A DNA stretch of 34,302 nucleotides from Bacteroidota bacterium (GTDB lineage: Bacteria; Bacteroidota; Bacteroidia; CAIKAF01): NCBI GenBank assembly GCA_027621385.1, contig JAQCBQ010000003.1, positions 1-34,302 on the forward strand. The letters run 5' to 3'. The translations under genes and the position numbers were made by a program. The notes under the pieces were generated by a model, which ran no database searches, was not told where the DNA came from, and saw only the letters and a program-made list of their open reading frames with translations. Position 1 is the stretch's first letter. Each line of letters begins with the position of its first letter. Shown piece by piece: positions 16,341-25,112 of the stretch.

Positions 16341-18599
16341 ATGAAGCACTTTTTAATAAGCACCCTGGGATTGTTGGTCGGAGTTATGGCCACAGGAAAC
16401 ATGAACCTGAATGCTCAGCATCAACACCACACCTGCGGTAGTCATTTAAGCGATTACGCTAAACACCACCCTGATTTTTGGGAAGGCTATGTGAAATTCA
16501 TTGAGGAATTTAAAGAGTTTAAATCGTTGGATTTAAATCAATTTGAAACCGCTGAAAATGGAAAACGCATCATTCCTGTGGTTGTGCATGTGATTCATGA
16601 AGGAGGTTCCGAGAATATTTCTACGGCTCAAATTTTGAGCCAGCTGGCTTCTGTAAATTTGGATTTCACCTATACCAATGCCGATAAGGTGGTTATCCCA
16701 CCTTATTTTGATAGCATCGCGGCCGATGCCAACATTGAATTTCGTTTGGCAACCAAAGCCCCCAATGGAGCGTGTACCGATGGAATCAATCGGGTGTATT
16801 CTTACAAAACAAATACCGCCCGCGATTACACCGGCTTTAAAGCGCTTAGCTATTGGGATCGCGCCAAATACTTAAATATTTGGGTTGTTAAAACCATCGA
16901 TAACGATGGCAATCCCTTCGGAAATATTTTAGGATACGCTCAATTTCCTTATTCATTTGGAGGTCAAAACCCGGTTACTACCACCGACGGTATCGCTATG
17001 ATTCACAACCGTACCGGTAAAACCGGCACGGCTGCAGGTACAGCCGGTAGAACCATGACGCATGAAGTTGGGCACTGGTTGGGACTAATCCACATTTGGG
17101 GCGATGACGATTGCGGCAACGACCAAGTGGATGATACTCCATTTTCCCGTCAGCCTAATTTCGGTTGCTTCAATTTCCCAAAAGAGGCTACCTGCCTGGA
17201 ATTAACATCAAATAGCACCGCCGCTGATACCATCGCGCGTTTCCAAATTGGTGAGATGTTCAACAATTACATGGATTACACCGACGATGATTGCATGAAC
17301 ATGTTCTCGAAAGGTCAAAAACAGGTAATGGATTTTGTGTTCAATACCATTTCATTCCGCACCAATTTGATTACTGCTCAAAACGCCTTGGTTACCGGAA
17401 CCGATGATGCGTCTCAGGCCAGTCCTTGCGCCCCAGCTCCCATCGCTGATTTTTGGTCAAGGCAAGGCACAAACAATTTTGAATCGCTGAAAATGATTTG
17501 TGCAGGCTCTTCAGTAAACATGAAGAATGGAACCCACAACGGCAGCACTGCCGGAAATTCCTACACCTGGGATTTACCCGGAGCGGTCGGAACTACCTCT
17601 TCCGATCCTGAGCCCTTGGTTCAATACGATGTTCCCGGTCGGTATGATGTAAAATTAACCGCCACCAATGCCAGCGGAACTGGGTCCAAAACCCGGGAAG
17701 GTTATGTTATGGTTTCGTCTCAACAAGCCATGGACAACAATTACCGTTATTACGATGCCATGGAAGCCGGTCCCGGTTACAGTTTCTTTGCCGATGACAA
17801 ATGGGTGATGATCAATGAGGGTGCCAATCCAACGAAAGGCTGGGAAAAGGTGAACTTTGGGGGTTATAAAAGCTACGGCGCTGCGCGTTGCAATGCCACC
17901 GGCACGCTTCGGTATGAGCGGTTCTTTATGGTTTCTCCATCCTACGATTTAACTGCCGTTGACAATCCCTTGTTGGAAGTGAAGTACGCTTATTCTCAAA
18001 GTACAAATCAACCTTTTATTGAGCAAAACGACGAGCTTCGGGTCTATGTGTCTACCAATTGTGGAGAATCTTGGCAGCTTAGAGGCATGAAGGTGCGCAA
18101 TCAAGGAAATTCAATAACCTCATTGGCCGGTACCAATTTGATTACTGCCGGTCTGTATGCTCAGAATTTCATTCCCGCATCACCCGATGAATGGTCTTAC
18201 TTCACCGTTGATCTGAACAACTTCACCAGCCGCGATAACGTTCGTATCATGTTCCATTACACCAGCGGTGGGCCTTTCGGAAATCCATTGTACATTGATG
18301 ATTTTACCATTTCTGATGCTACAACTTCCATTGCTGAGCAAGCTGTTGAGCCTGGATTTAAAATGTTCCCCAACCCATCTTCAGGACATGTTCAAATTCA
18401 ATTTGACGAATCGACTGTGGTAGGAGATGAAATTGAGGTGTATGATTTGGCAGGTCGCCGGATTCATTTGGCCCATGTATCTTCATCCTCAGAGGCTGGA
18501 ATTACATTAAACCGTTCCATTTTCGGAGAAAGCGGTATGTACTTGGTAAAGGCCATCGTAAATGGTCAAGCCCAAGTGCGTCGCTTGATGATTCACTAA
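16341..18599 (+). CDS. Secreted M43-like (pappalysin-type) zinc metalloprotease with PKD domain and T9SS sorting domain (752 aa)
   Basis: The ATG at 16341 begins a signal peptide (KHFLISTLGLLVGVMATG...NAQ). The catalytic domain has the HExxHxxGxxH zinc motif as HEVGHWLGLIH at 241-251, the DDDCGN...VDDTP segment typical of M43B/cytophagalysin-like peptidases, and the Met-turn NNYMDYTDDDCMNMF around Met311. A PKD-like beta domain follows (SYTWDLPGAVGTTSSDPEPLVQYDVPGRYDVKLTATN). A further jelly-roll-like region with DDFTISD comes next, and residues 673-752 (FKMFPNPSSGHVQIQF...GMYLVKAIVNGQAQVRRLMIH) form a T9SS type A C-terminal domain. It should be exported across both membranes by T9SS and degrade extracellular protein. 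All expected active-site residues are intact. Confidence 0.92.
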   Translation: MKHFLISTLGLLVGVMATGNMNLNAQHQHHTCGSHLSDYAKHHPDFWEGYVKFIEEFKEFKSLDLNQFETAENGKRIIPVVVHVIHEGGSENISTAQILSQLASVNLDFTYTNADKVVIPPYFDSIAADANIEFRLATKAPNGACTDGINRVYSYKTNTARDYTGFKALSYWDRAKYLNIWVVKTIDNDGNPFGNILGYAQFPYSFGGQNPVTTTDGIAMIHNRTGKTGTAAGTAGRTMTHEVGHWLGLIHIWGDDDCGNDQVDDTPFSRQPNFGCFNFPKEATCLELTSNSTAADTIARFQIGEMFNNYMDYTDDDCMNMFSKGQKQVMDFVFNTISFRTNLITAQNALVTGTDDASQASPCAPAPIADFWSRQGTNNFESLKMICAGSSVNMKNGTHNGSTAGNSYTWDLPGAVGTTSSDPEPLVQYDVPGRYDVKLTATNASGTGSKTREGYVMVSSQQAMDNNYRYYDAMEAGPGYSFFADDKWVMINEGANPTKGWEKVNFGGYKSYGAARCNATGTLRYERFFMVSPSYDLTAVDNPLLEVKYAYSQSTNQPFIEQNDELRVYVSTNCGESWQLRGMKVRNQGNSITSLAGTNLITAGLYAQNFIPASPDEWSYFTVDLNNFTSRDNVRIMFHYTSGGPFGNPLYIDDFTISDATTSIAEQAVEPGFKMFPNPSSGHVQIQFDESTVVGDEIEVYDLAGRRIHLAHVSSSSEAGITLNRSIFGESGMYLVKAIVNGQAQVRRLMIH

Positions 18600-18650
18600 T
18601 CTAATCTACGGCCCAAAAGGCTAAGGTAAATTTACCAGAGTCAATCCTGT

Positions 18651-18803
18651 TCGCCGCCGGCGGGCGGGATTGATTCCGTGTAGCGCGCAAAGATGCCGTC
18701 GGTAGGCGGCGCGCGGCGAGGAGGCGACTTTAGGAGCCACCGCAGCCCGCAGCCGCCCCGAACGGCAGCTGCGTACTACCGGAGAAAGCCCGGTTACCCG
18801 CCC
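18651..18803 (-). repeat. GC-rich palindromic intergenic element, copy C
   Basis: This copy fills most of the 218-bp gap between the convergent protease and cinA genes and lies on the minus strand. Its 5' end (read on minus) is GGGCGGGTAACCGGGCTTTC (18803 down to 18784) and its 3' end is TCAATCCCGCCCGC (18673 down to 18660), followed by a GCCGGCGGCGA palindrome to 18651. Inner arms pair: TGCCGT (18694-18699) with ACGGCA (18762-18767), and GGCGGC (18705-18710) with GCCGCC (18752-18757). Just outside the 3' end, TCAATCC (18641-18647) faces GGATTGA (18667-18673), making an extra small hairpin. Same family as copies A and B. Confidence 0.85.
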
Positions 18804-18817
18804 AAATCTAAATCCAA

Positions 18818-20107
18818 TTAGTGGGAAAAGGCCCAAAACGTCGGTTCAGGCAATTTCCATTGATTTAACAGTGTTTTTCGGAACAGATTCAGCGCTGCAA
18901 ACGAGCTGCGTTCAATGTTCCCAGAACGGTCAGAAGCCATTTTAAATGCACGGGAATAGGTGCCTTCCGGACCTGAAATTCCCACCCAAATCAAACCCAC
19001 GGGCTTTTCGGGCGTACCCCCACCAGGGCCCGCAATTCCTGAAGTACTAATTCCATAAATGGCTCCGGTTAAATTCCGAACTCCTTTTGCCATAGCCTCA
19101 ACCACCTGGCTGCTTACGGCACCATGCTGATTGATGTCTTCAGGATTAACTCCCAACATTCTGATTTTAACAGAGTTGTCATAAGCAACGACGCCTCCCA
19201 TAAATGCCGCTGAGGCTCCAGACACCGCTGTCAACAAGCTGGCTATGTTGCCCCCCGTACAGCTTTCTGCCGTGGCCAGCGTAGCCCCGCTTTCGATTAA
19301 ATGCTTCAATACCTGTTCCGGCAGTTCCTGATGGTTCAATCCAATGCACTCGTAACCAAGAAGCTGCTGAAGTTTCTCTGCCTCCAATTGGAATTCTTCT
19401 TGTCCTGCCTTGCTGGGTGAGGTCAAGGACAAACGGAGTCGGACTCGACCTGCTTTTGGAAGATAAGCCAGAGAAATATGGTCGGGCAATTGATTTTCCC
19501 ATTCCCGCAAATGAACCATAAGTTGCGATTCCGGAATGCCTTCGGTGTGAAAGGTCATGTGTTGAATGGGGGCCAATTGAAATTTGGATTTTAAGAAATC
19601 CAATCCGTAGGACTCCATTAAATATTCCATTTCGCGAGGAACGCCGGGCAAACTGATTAAAATGCCATTTTCGGTATCGAACAACATGCCTGAGGCTGTA
19701 CCAATTCGGTTTAGCCAGGTGCTGCAAGAACTGGGCAGTTCTGCCTGACCGCGGTTTACCTCATCCAGGCTTCGGCCTCGGGCTTGCATAAATGCCTGTA
19801 AGACCTGCAGCACCTGTTCGTCGGTTCGCCAGCTGTCATTAAAAAATTCCCGCAGTGTATTTTTTGTAATGTCATCTTTTGTTGGACCAAGTCCGCCGGT
19901 TAAAATTAAGATGTGCCCTTCCTGCATCAGTTCTTTCAATGTGCTTTCAATGCTGGATTTGGAATCGGCGATGCTGCGCTGCTCTACTACCTGCAGTCCG
20001 ATTTCGTTCAATCGGGCAGCCAACCACGCGGCATTGGTATTAATAACCTGACCAATCAGCAATTCATCTCCAATGGATACGAGGTAAACAGCAGTGCTTT
20101 TTTTCAT
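18818..20107 (-). CDS. cinA: CinA-family nicotinamide-nucleotide amidase / competence-damage-inducible protein
   Basis: Two domains are visible. The N-terminal molybdopterin-binding-like COG1058 domain (residues about 5-170) has SIGDELLIGQVINTNAAWLA, LTGGLGPTKDD, NRGQAELP and LPGVPREM. The C-terminal PncC-type amidase domain (about 265-415) has TAESCTGGNIASLLTAVSGAS, GGVVAYDNSVKIRMLGV, and SGIAGPGGGTPEKPVGLIWVG. PncC deamidates NMN in pyridine-nucleotide recycling, and the N-terminal domain has ADP-ribose pyrophosphatase activity in some homologues. The length of 429 aa is normal for a full fusion. It is divergent from moxR and ends 15 bases from palindromic element C. Confidence 0.95.
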   Translation of the reverse strand: MKKSTAVYLVSIGDELLIGQVINTNAAWLAARLNEIGLQVVEQRSIADSKSSIESTLKELMQEGHILILTGGLGPTKDDITKNTLREFFNDSWRTDEQVLQVLQAFMQARGRSLDEVNRGQAELPSSCSTWLNRIGTASGMLFDTENGILISLPGVPREMEYLMESYGLDFLKSKFQLAPIQHMTFHTEGIPESQLMVHLREWENQLPDHISLAYLPKAGRVRLRLSLTSPSKAGQEEFQLEAEKLQQLLGYECIGLNHQELPEQVLKHLIESGATLATAESCTGGNIASLLTAVSGASAAFMGGVVAYDNSVKIRMLGVNPEDINQHGAVSSQVVEAMAKGVRNLTGAIYGISTSGIAGPGGGTPEKPVGLIWVGISGPEGTYSRAFKMASDRSGNIERSSFAALNLFRKTLLNQWKLPEPTFWAFSH

Positions 20108-20188
20108 GGTGTGGTTCTATGTAAATGATTAACAACTTTTAACCGGAAACTCATGATTGAATTCATGCGAAAGGCGAGTCAAAAATTC

Positions 20189-20196
20189 TATTTTTG
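20189..20196 (+). promoter_or_regulatory. -7 box TATTTTTG upstream of the moxR/Bat operon
   Basis: TATTTTTG matches TAnnTTTG and lies 64 bases before the moxR ATG, in the 153-bp gap between divergent cinA and moxR. It is the best promoter candidate for the whole batABCDE transcription unit. A matching TTTG at -33 is not seen. Confidence 0.45.
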
Positions 20197-20260
20197 TTTT
20201 GAGTTCGTGAAAATTGGTTCAAATGTACGCTGAAGGTTCAAGAACTTAATCAAAATAGAT

Positions 20261-21244
20261 ATGGATATACAAGCCTTAAATCAGAAAATTGCTGAAGAAT
20301 CTGCCTTTGTTTCTGCAGTGCGCCTAGAAATGGATAAGGTCATTATTGGGCAGCGTTACATGACCGATCGGTTGTTGATCGGATTGCTTAGCAATGGGCA
20401 TATTTTATTGGAAGGAGTGCCGGGATTGGCCAAAACATTGGCCATTAAAACCCTAGCTCAAGTGGTGGATGTGAGTTTCAGCCGAATTCAATTTACTCCA
20501 GATTTGCTGCCGGCCGATGTGGTTGGAACGGTGATTTACAATCCCCGCAGTGAATCGTTTTCGGTGAAAAAGGGTCCTGTGTTCTCTAATTTTGTTTTGG
20601 CCGATGAAATCAACCGGGCGCCTGCAAAGGTTCAAAGCGCCTTGCTCGAAGCCATGCAAGAGCGTCAGGTGACCGTAGGAGATCAGACCTTTTCTCTGCC
20701 CGATCCATTTTTGGTGCTGGCCACACAAAACCCGGTCGAACAGGAAGGCACCTATCCCTTACCCGAAGCTCAATCCGACCGCTTTTTGCTAAAAGTGGTT
20801 TTGGATTACCCCCAGAAGGCCGAAGAGCAAGAGATTATCCGCTTGAATATGCTGCAGGAATTTCCTACAGTGAACGTAGCCGTTCATAAGGATCAAATCA
20901 TTCAAGCCCGCACTGTGGTGCGCGGAATGTACATGGATGAAAAAATTGAACGGTATATTGTGGACTTGGTGCATGCTTCTCGAGACCCTCAGGGAAATGG
21001 AATTCAAGGACTAAAGGAATTGATTTCGTTTGGAGCTTCTCCACGCGCTTCCATTAGTTTGGCTTTGGCATCCAAGGCCTATGCTTTTTTACAGGGCAGA
21101 GGCTATGTCATTCCTGAAGACGTGCGGGCCATTGCAAAAGACGTGTTGAGGCATAGAATTGGATTGACCTACGAGGCAGAAGCCGAGGAAATGACCTCCG
21201 ATGATGTGGTGGATGCCCTTTTGAATAAAGTGTTGGTCCCTTAA
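20261..21244 (+). CDS. MoxR-family AAA+ ATPase of the Bat operon (327 aa)
   Basis: The MoxR-type AAA+ core is clear: Walker A GVPGLAKT at 52-59, Walker B and sensor region NFVLADEINRAPAKVQSALLEAMQERQVTVG at about 110-140 (given here by position), sensor 1 VLATQNPVEQEGTYPLPEAQSDRF, and the C-terminal lid GASPRASISLALASKA. MoxR ATPases act as chaperone-like partners of VWA-domain proteins. The gene heads an operon that also holds a DUF58 protein and BatA to BatE, so the ATPase probably assembles or activates those VWA membrane proteins. It starts at a good ATG; the next gene follows after 20 bases. Confidence 0.95.
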   Translation: MDIQALNQKIAEESAFVSAVRLEMDKVIIGQRYMTDRLLIGLLSNGHILLEGVPGLAKTLAIKTLAQVVDVSFSRIQFTPDLLPADVVGTVIYNPRSESFSVKKGPVFSNFVLADEINRAPAKVQSALLEAMQERQVTVGDQTFSLPDPFLVLATQNPVEQEGTYPLPEAQSDRFLLKVVLDYPQKAEEQEIIRLNMLQEFPTVNVAVHKDQIIQARTVVRGMYMDEKIERYIVDLVHASRDPQGNGIQGLKELISFGASPRASISLALASKAYAFLQGRGYVIPEDVRAIAKDVLRHRIGLTYEAEAEEMTSDDVVDALLNKVLVP

Positions 21245-21255
21245 TTTTCCAGACT

Positions 21256-21260
21256 AGGAG
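21256..21260 (+). promoter_or_regulatory. AGGAG ribosome-binding site before the DUF58 gene
   Basis: AGGAG sits 4 bases before the ATG at 21265. Shine-Dalgarno sequences are rare in Bacteroidota and nearly absent elsewhere in this window. It supports this start codon. Confidence 0.4.
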
Positions 21261-21264
21261 AATT

Positions 21265-22164
21265 ATGGAATTGGTACAATCCGGTCCTGACGATTTAAAA
21301 GACCTTCTTAAAAAGGTACGGCGCATCGAAATTAAGGCGCGTGGCCTTACCGATCAGCTGTTTGCAGGTCAATATCATGCCGCCTTCAAAGGAAGAGGCA
21401 TGTCATTCGCTGAGGTCCGAAATTACCAGTATGGAGATGATGTTCGTTTTATCGATTGGAATGTTACTGCTCGATTTAATGAACCTTTTGTAAAGGTGTT
21501 TGAGGAAGAACGAGAACTCAGTGTGATGCTGATGATGGATGTCAGTGCCTCTTCTGGTTTTGGGTCTCATCACCGTTCATTGCGCGAATTGGCCGCCGAA
21601 ATTGCTGCCATTATTGGCTTTTCTGCCGTTCAAAACAACGATAAAATAGGGGCTGTTTTTTATTCATCTCAGGTGGAACAATTTATTCCCCCACGTAAAG
21701 GCCGCTCTCATTTTTTAAGAATCTTACGCGATTTTCTTGCGTGCACGCCAACGCATGCGGGTACAAGGACCGGAGTTGCCATGGAATATTTGGGCAAAAT
21801 TCTTCGAAAAAAATCTACGGTGTTTTGCATCAGCGATTTTATAGAGCCCAGTTTTTCTGATGCGCTAAAAATTGCGGGCAGAAAGCATGATTTACTGCTG
21901 ATGCGCATCAATGACCCCATGCTGTGTCAACTTCCGGATGTGGGTTTAATTAAACTGAGAGATCCGGAGACCGGCGCCGCCTATTGGCTCGATACGCACC
22001 AAAAAAAGGTTCGTACCCATTGGCAGGCCCATTGGCAAAACCATCAGAAAAAACTAAAATTGGCTGCCCAACGGTATGGCATTGACCTGGCTGAATTTAA
22101 CTCGGCTTCCGATGTGACTCGACCTTTAAACCAGTTGTTTCAATCCAGAGGTGTTCGACGATGA
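21265..22164 (+). CDS. DUF58 domain protein with degenerate VWA-like fold (299 aa)
   Basis: Typical DUF58 landmarks are present: the N-terminal KKVRRIEIKARGLTDQLFAGQYHAAFKGRGMSFAEVRNYQYGDDVRFIDWNVTAR region (residues about 12-68), which carries the DUF58 signature ending in DxRxIDWN, then MLMMDVSASSGFG with a DVSAS MIDAS-like motif around residues 92-96, and FCISDFIEP. The family pairs with MoxR ATPases, and homologues are implicated in cell-envelope functions. It has no membrane span and is probably cytoplasmic. The stop overlaps the next start as ATGA (22161-22164), so the next gene is coupled to it. The symbol for this gene is not settled. Confidence 0.93.
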   Translation: MELVQSGPDDLKDLLKKVRRIEIKARGLTDQLFAGQYHAAFKGRGMSFAEVRNYQYGDDVRFIDWNVTARFNEPFVKVFEEERELSVMLMMDVSASSGFGSHHRSLRELAAEIAAIIGFSAVQNNDKIGAVFYSSQVEQFIPPRKGRSHFLRILRDFLACTPTHAGTRTGVAMEYLGKILRKKSTVFCISDFIEPSFSDALKIAGRKHDLLLMRINDPMLCQLPDVGLIKLRDPETGAAYWLDTHQKKVRTHWQAHWQNHQKKLKLAAQRYGIDLAEFNSASDVTRPLNQLFQSRGVRR

Positions 22165-23078
22165 AAAATAAAATTTCATTCTTCCTGCTTTTTTCACTTG
22201 CCCTAGTATGCCATGGACAAGGAGGATTTGGATTGGCTTGGAAATCTGAAAAGGATACTGTTTTATTGGGCGAGCCCTTTGATTTAACCTTGGAAATTCC
22301 AGCTCAAAAACTTCAACGTGAAATCATTTGGCCCAGTTTTACAGATAGCCTAGGTAGGTTTGAAATTCTTCAGGTAAATTGGTTGGACAGTGGCGAATAC
22401 AGAGCTGGTTTTAAATTAAATATAGTTGGTTACGATTCAGGCAGCGTTTCTATACCGGCCATTGAACTGGGTTTTTTAGACCAGGGCGATACGATTTGGC
22501 TTGAAATCCCCTCCAAATCCATCGAGATTCTATCACCACTGGTCAATTTAGAAGCTGATTTTCAAGACATTTTGGCAAATCCGGACCCGGGCTACCATTG
22601 GCATGAATTTATTCCCATTTTCAGTATTATTCTGCTTGTTTTGGTGTTGGGTATAGCTCTTTTTTGGTACCTGCGTAGAAAAAGGCGAAAAATACCTTCG
22701 GCGCCTGTACTGCCTGCCATCAATCCTTTCGATGCGGCTATACACGCATTGGATTCTCTATCCCATCAGGCGGGAAATCTATCAGATGAGGAAATAAAGG
22801 CATTTTATACCGATGCGGTAGATGTACTTCGTACCTTGGTGGATGAAGTGTACTGCCTGGATGTATCTGAAATGAGCAGCTCAGAATGGCTGTCAGTTTG
22901 GAAACGGAGACCGGAGAACGAACTTACCGGTAAGGAATTGGCTTTCGTTTTGTATGTGGCCGATTTGGTCAAATTCGCAAAACAACAACCGGGGCCCGCA
23001 GAACGTTCTCAATTGATTGAGGCCGCAAAAGTTTTTATTGAGGCCTGTCGGAAACACCAACAACCCAACTTGAATTGA
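22161..23078 (+). CDS. Single-span membrane protein of the Bat operon, BatD-like N-terminal domain (305 aa)
   Basis: A signal peptide (KNKISFFLLFSLALVCHGQ) leads into a beta-sandwich-like region (GFGLAWKSEKDTVLLGEPFDLTLEIPAQ, WPSFTDSLGRFEILQ, GYDSGSVSIPAIELGF) similar in style to the start of BatD. One transmembrane helix (about residues 150-171, FIPIFSIILLVLVLGIALFWYL) is followed by a basic stop-transfer RRKRRK and a cytoplasmic helical domain (about 180-305). The arrangement resembles the hypothetical or DUF4381-like protein found between DUF58 and BatA in Bacteroidota. It probably positions a periplasmic sensor domain over the VWA proteins; this is inference. Translation is coupled to DUF58 by a 4-base overlap. 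Confidence 0.82.
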   Translation: MKNKISFFLLFSLALVCHGQGGFGLAWKSEKDTVLLGEPFDLTLEIPAQKLQREIIWPSFTDSLGRFEILQVNWLDSGEYRAGFKLNIVGYDSGSVSIPAIELGFLDQGDTIWLEIPSKSIEILSPLVNLEADFQDILANPDPGYHWHEFIPIFSIILLVLVLGIALFWYLRRKRRKIPSAPVLPAINPFDAAIHALDSLSHQAGNLSDEEIKAFYTDAVDVLRTLVDEVYCLDVSEMSSSEWLSVWKRRPENELTGKELAFVLYVADLVKFAKQQPGPAERSQLIEAAKVFIEACRKHQQPNLN

Positions 23079-23082
23079 TTCA

Positions 23083-24102
23083 ATGAATGAGCTGGTAAAC
23101 ATAAAATTTGACTATCCATTGGTTTTCATACTGATTCCAATTGTTGGGGTGTTTTATTGGTACAACTGGAGACGCAGAAAGGCGGGGCTGAGCTCATTTT
23201 GGAATCATCCCTTGTTGCCCGGCTCAAAAAATGTGTACCCCAAAAGCCTTCGATTTCGGTTGCTGTGGTTGCCCGATTTTTTAAGGATTCTGGTCTTTTT
23301 ATTGTTGGTTTTGGCCTTGGCCCGGCCGCGTGGACATATCGGTATGACAGAGGTGAATCGGGAAATCATCGATATTCAATTGGCTATGGATATTTCAATA
23401 TCGATGAAAGCCAAAGACTTTTCACCCGATCGCCTGGGCGTTTCCAAGAAAATCGCCGCTGAATTTATTGAGGGAAGGCCCAACGACAGAATAGGTTTGG
23501 TTATTTTCTCCGGTGAAAGTTTTACCCAATGCCCAGCTACCCTTGACCATGAAGTGCTGCAAATTTTACTTTCAAAAATTGAAACAGGAATGCTGGTCGA
23601 CGGAACGGCAATTGGCGCGGGCCTTGGAACTGCCGTTGCTCGACTAAAGGATTCCGAGTCCATCAGTAAGGTGGTTGTTTTGCTTACCGATGGGGTGAAC
23701 AACAGTGGAAATATCGCTCCCAGTACGGCAGCTGAAATCGCAAAAACCTTTGGAGTACGCGTATATACTATTGGCGTGGGTAAAAAGGGTAGTGCTCTAT
23801 CTCCTGTAAGTATGAATCCCAACGGAAGTCTGGTGTTTGGAATGGCCCCTGTTGAAATTGATGAAACGCTGTTGAAAGACATTGCCAATCAAACAGGTGG
23901 CAAATATTTCCGGGCTGAAAATGAACAATCCCTAAAGGCCATTTTTGAAGAAATTGATTCCCTGGAAAAGACCTTAATCCAAGACAAGGAGTTTTATGTG
24001 CGGCCTGATTTGTTTTGGCCCGTTGTTGCCCTGGCAGCTTTAATTCTTTTATTGGAATGGGTGCTTCGATTGGTTTGGTTTAAAAGTTTGACGGAACAGT
24101 GA
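23083..24102 (+). CDS. batA: BatA, VWA-domain membrane protein (aerotolerance operon)
   Basis: Two N-terminal transmembrane segments (about 10-28 and 62-80) frame a basic linker. The von Willebrand A domain follows with an intact MIDAS: DISIS at 103-107, the threonine in DGTAIGAGLGTA, and LLTDGVNNSG. A C-terminal hydrophobic segment (LFWPVVALAALILLLEWVL) ends the protein. This topology, with the VWA domain between membrane spans, is that of BatA. BatA-E of Bacteroides fragilis were linked to aerotolerance, and homologues elsewhere to envelope stress; the molecular function is not settled. The stop TGA overlaps the batB start codon (GTGA). Confidence 0.93.
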   Translation: MNELVNIKFDYPLVFILIPIVGVFYWYNWRRRKAGLSSFWNHPLLPGSKNVYPKSLRFRLLWLPDFLRILVFLLLVLALARPRGHIGMTEVNREIIDIQLAMDISISMKAKDFSPDRLGVSKKIAAEFIEGRPNDRIGLVIFSGESFTQCPATLDHEVLQILLSKIETGMLVDGTAIGAGLGTAVARLKDSESISKVVVLLTDGVNNSGNIAPSTAAEIAKTFGVRVYTIGVGKKGSALSPVSMNPNGSLVFGMAPVEIDETLLKDIANQTGGKYFRAENEQSLKAIFEEIDSLEKTLIQDKEFYVRPDLFWPVVALAALILLLEWVLRLVWFKSLTEQ

Positions 24103-25112
24103 GTTTTGAATATCCGGCATATCTGACCTGGTTCTGGATTTTACTCCCCCTGGTCGTTCTCTTCGCCTTCGATTTTCGATGGAGGATGAACCGATTTTTG
24201 CGTTTAGGCAATCCAACTACCGTTCATAAAACCCTGGGTTTATTCCCCAGATATATATTGATTGCTAGGTATACGCTTCGCTTGCTGTTGGTTTCAGCAC
24301 TCATTTTAATCCTTGCTCGACCCAAAGGCGGTCTTACCGATAGCCCCAGAAAAAAATCCGGGACTCAATTGGTTTTCTGTTTGGACGCCTCGCGGTCTAT
24401 GTTGGCAGAGGATTTACAACCCAATCGCCTGTCACGGGCCAAACAGGCTATTTCAGCCGTTTTGAAACGCCTTCAAGGAGATCAGGTTTCGCTGGTTGTC
24501 TTCGCCGGTTCTGCCCATATTCAATTGCCCATGACTTCCGATTATGGAGCCGCGATGATGTTCCTGGATGCAGTTTCTACCGATTACCCCTCGGTGCAAG
24601 GGACCTCTATTTCAGCCGCCTTGCGAGAGGCCATTAAAACACTTCCAGAAAAATCCGATTCAGAACCTGCCCTTATTTTAATGTCGGATGGAGAAGATCA
24701 CGAAGGGGATTTACCTCCCGTTCTTTCTGATTTAAAACAGCGTGGAATACGGGTGTTTGCAATGAGCATTGGGGGAAATGTGGCAGCACCAATTCCAAAC
24801 AATGGGGCTTACCTAACCGATGCACAGGGAAAATTGGTGTTTACCCGACCCAATGAAGAAATGCTATCTCGGATTTCCACTGAAACCAATGGTTTGTTTG
24901 TAAGGGGCTCTGATCCATCTACCGCCTTAAATAAAATCATGGCCGAGATTGATCGATTGAAAAAAAGTACAGCCCTGGCCAGCGAAAACTCCATAGGTCG
25001 CGAAGAACTCTTTCTTCCTTTCCTATGGTTCGCTTTTGGCTTATTGTGTTTGGATTTGTTTTTTGTCCACCAATGGGAAAAATGGTTAAGAAAATGGAGC
25101 ATTTTCGGTTAA
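24099..25112 (+). CDS. batB: BatB, second VWA-domain membrane protein
   Basis: A GTG start is used: it overlaps the batA stop and gives the expected N-terminal span (YPAYLTWFWILLPLVVLFAFDF). A second span lies at about 57-73. The VWA domain contains DASRS at 96-100, the threonine in VQGTSISAALREA, and LMSDGEDHEG, so the metal site is intact. A C-terminal span (LFLPFLWFAFGLLCLDLFFV) closes the protein. Paralogous to batA next to it; the pair is the core of the Bat complex. The length of 337 aa is normal. Its end overlaps the batC start region by about 31 bases. Confidence 0.92.
   Translation: MSFEYPAYLTWFWILLPLVVLFAFDFRWRMNRFLRLGNPTTVHKTLGLFPRYILIARYTLRLLLVSALILILARPKGGLTDSPRKKSGTQLVFCLDASRSMLAEDLQPNRLSRAKQAISAVLKRLQGDQVSLVVFAGSAHIQLPMTSDYGAAMMFLDAVSTDYPSVQGTSISAALREAIKTLPEKSDSEPALILMSDGEDHEGDLPPVLSDLKQRGIRVFAMSIGGNVAAPIPNNGAYLTDAQGKLVFTRPNEEMLSRISTETNGLFVRGSDPSTALNKIMAEIDRLKKSTALASENSIGREELFLPFLWFAFGLLCLDLFFVHQWEKWLRKWSIFG

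Noticed and set aside
14957-18820. GC-rich gaps as possible CRISPR arrays
   Set aside because: There are no short direct repeats at regular spacing. The repeated parts are the two ends of long single hairpins, each present once per gap.
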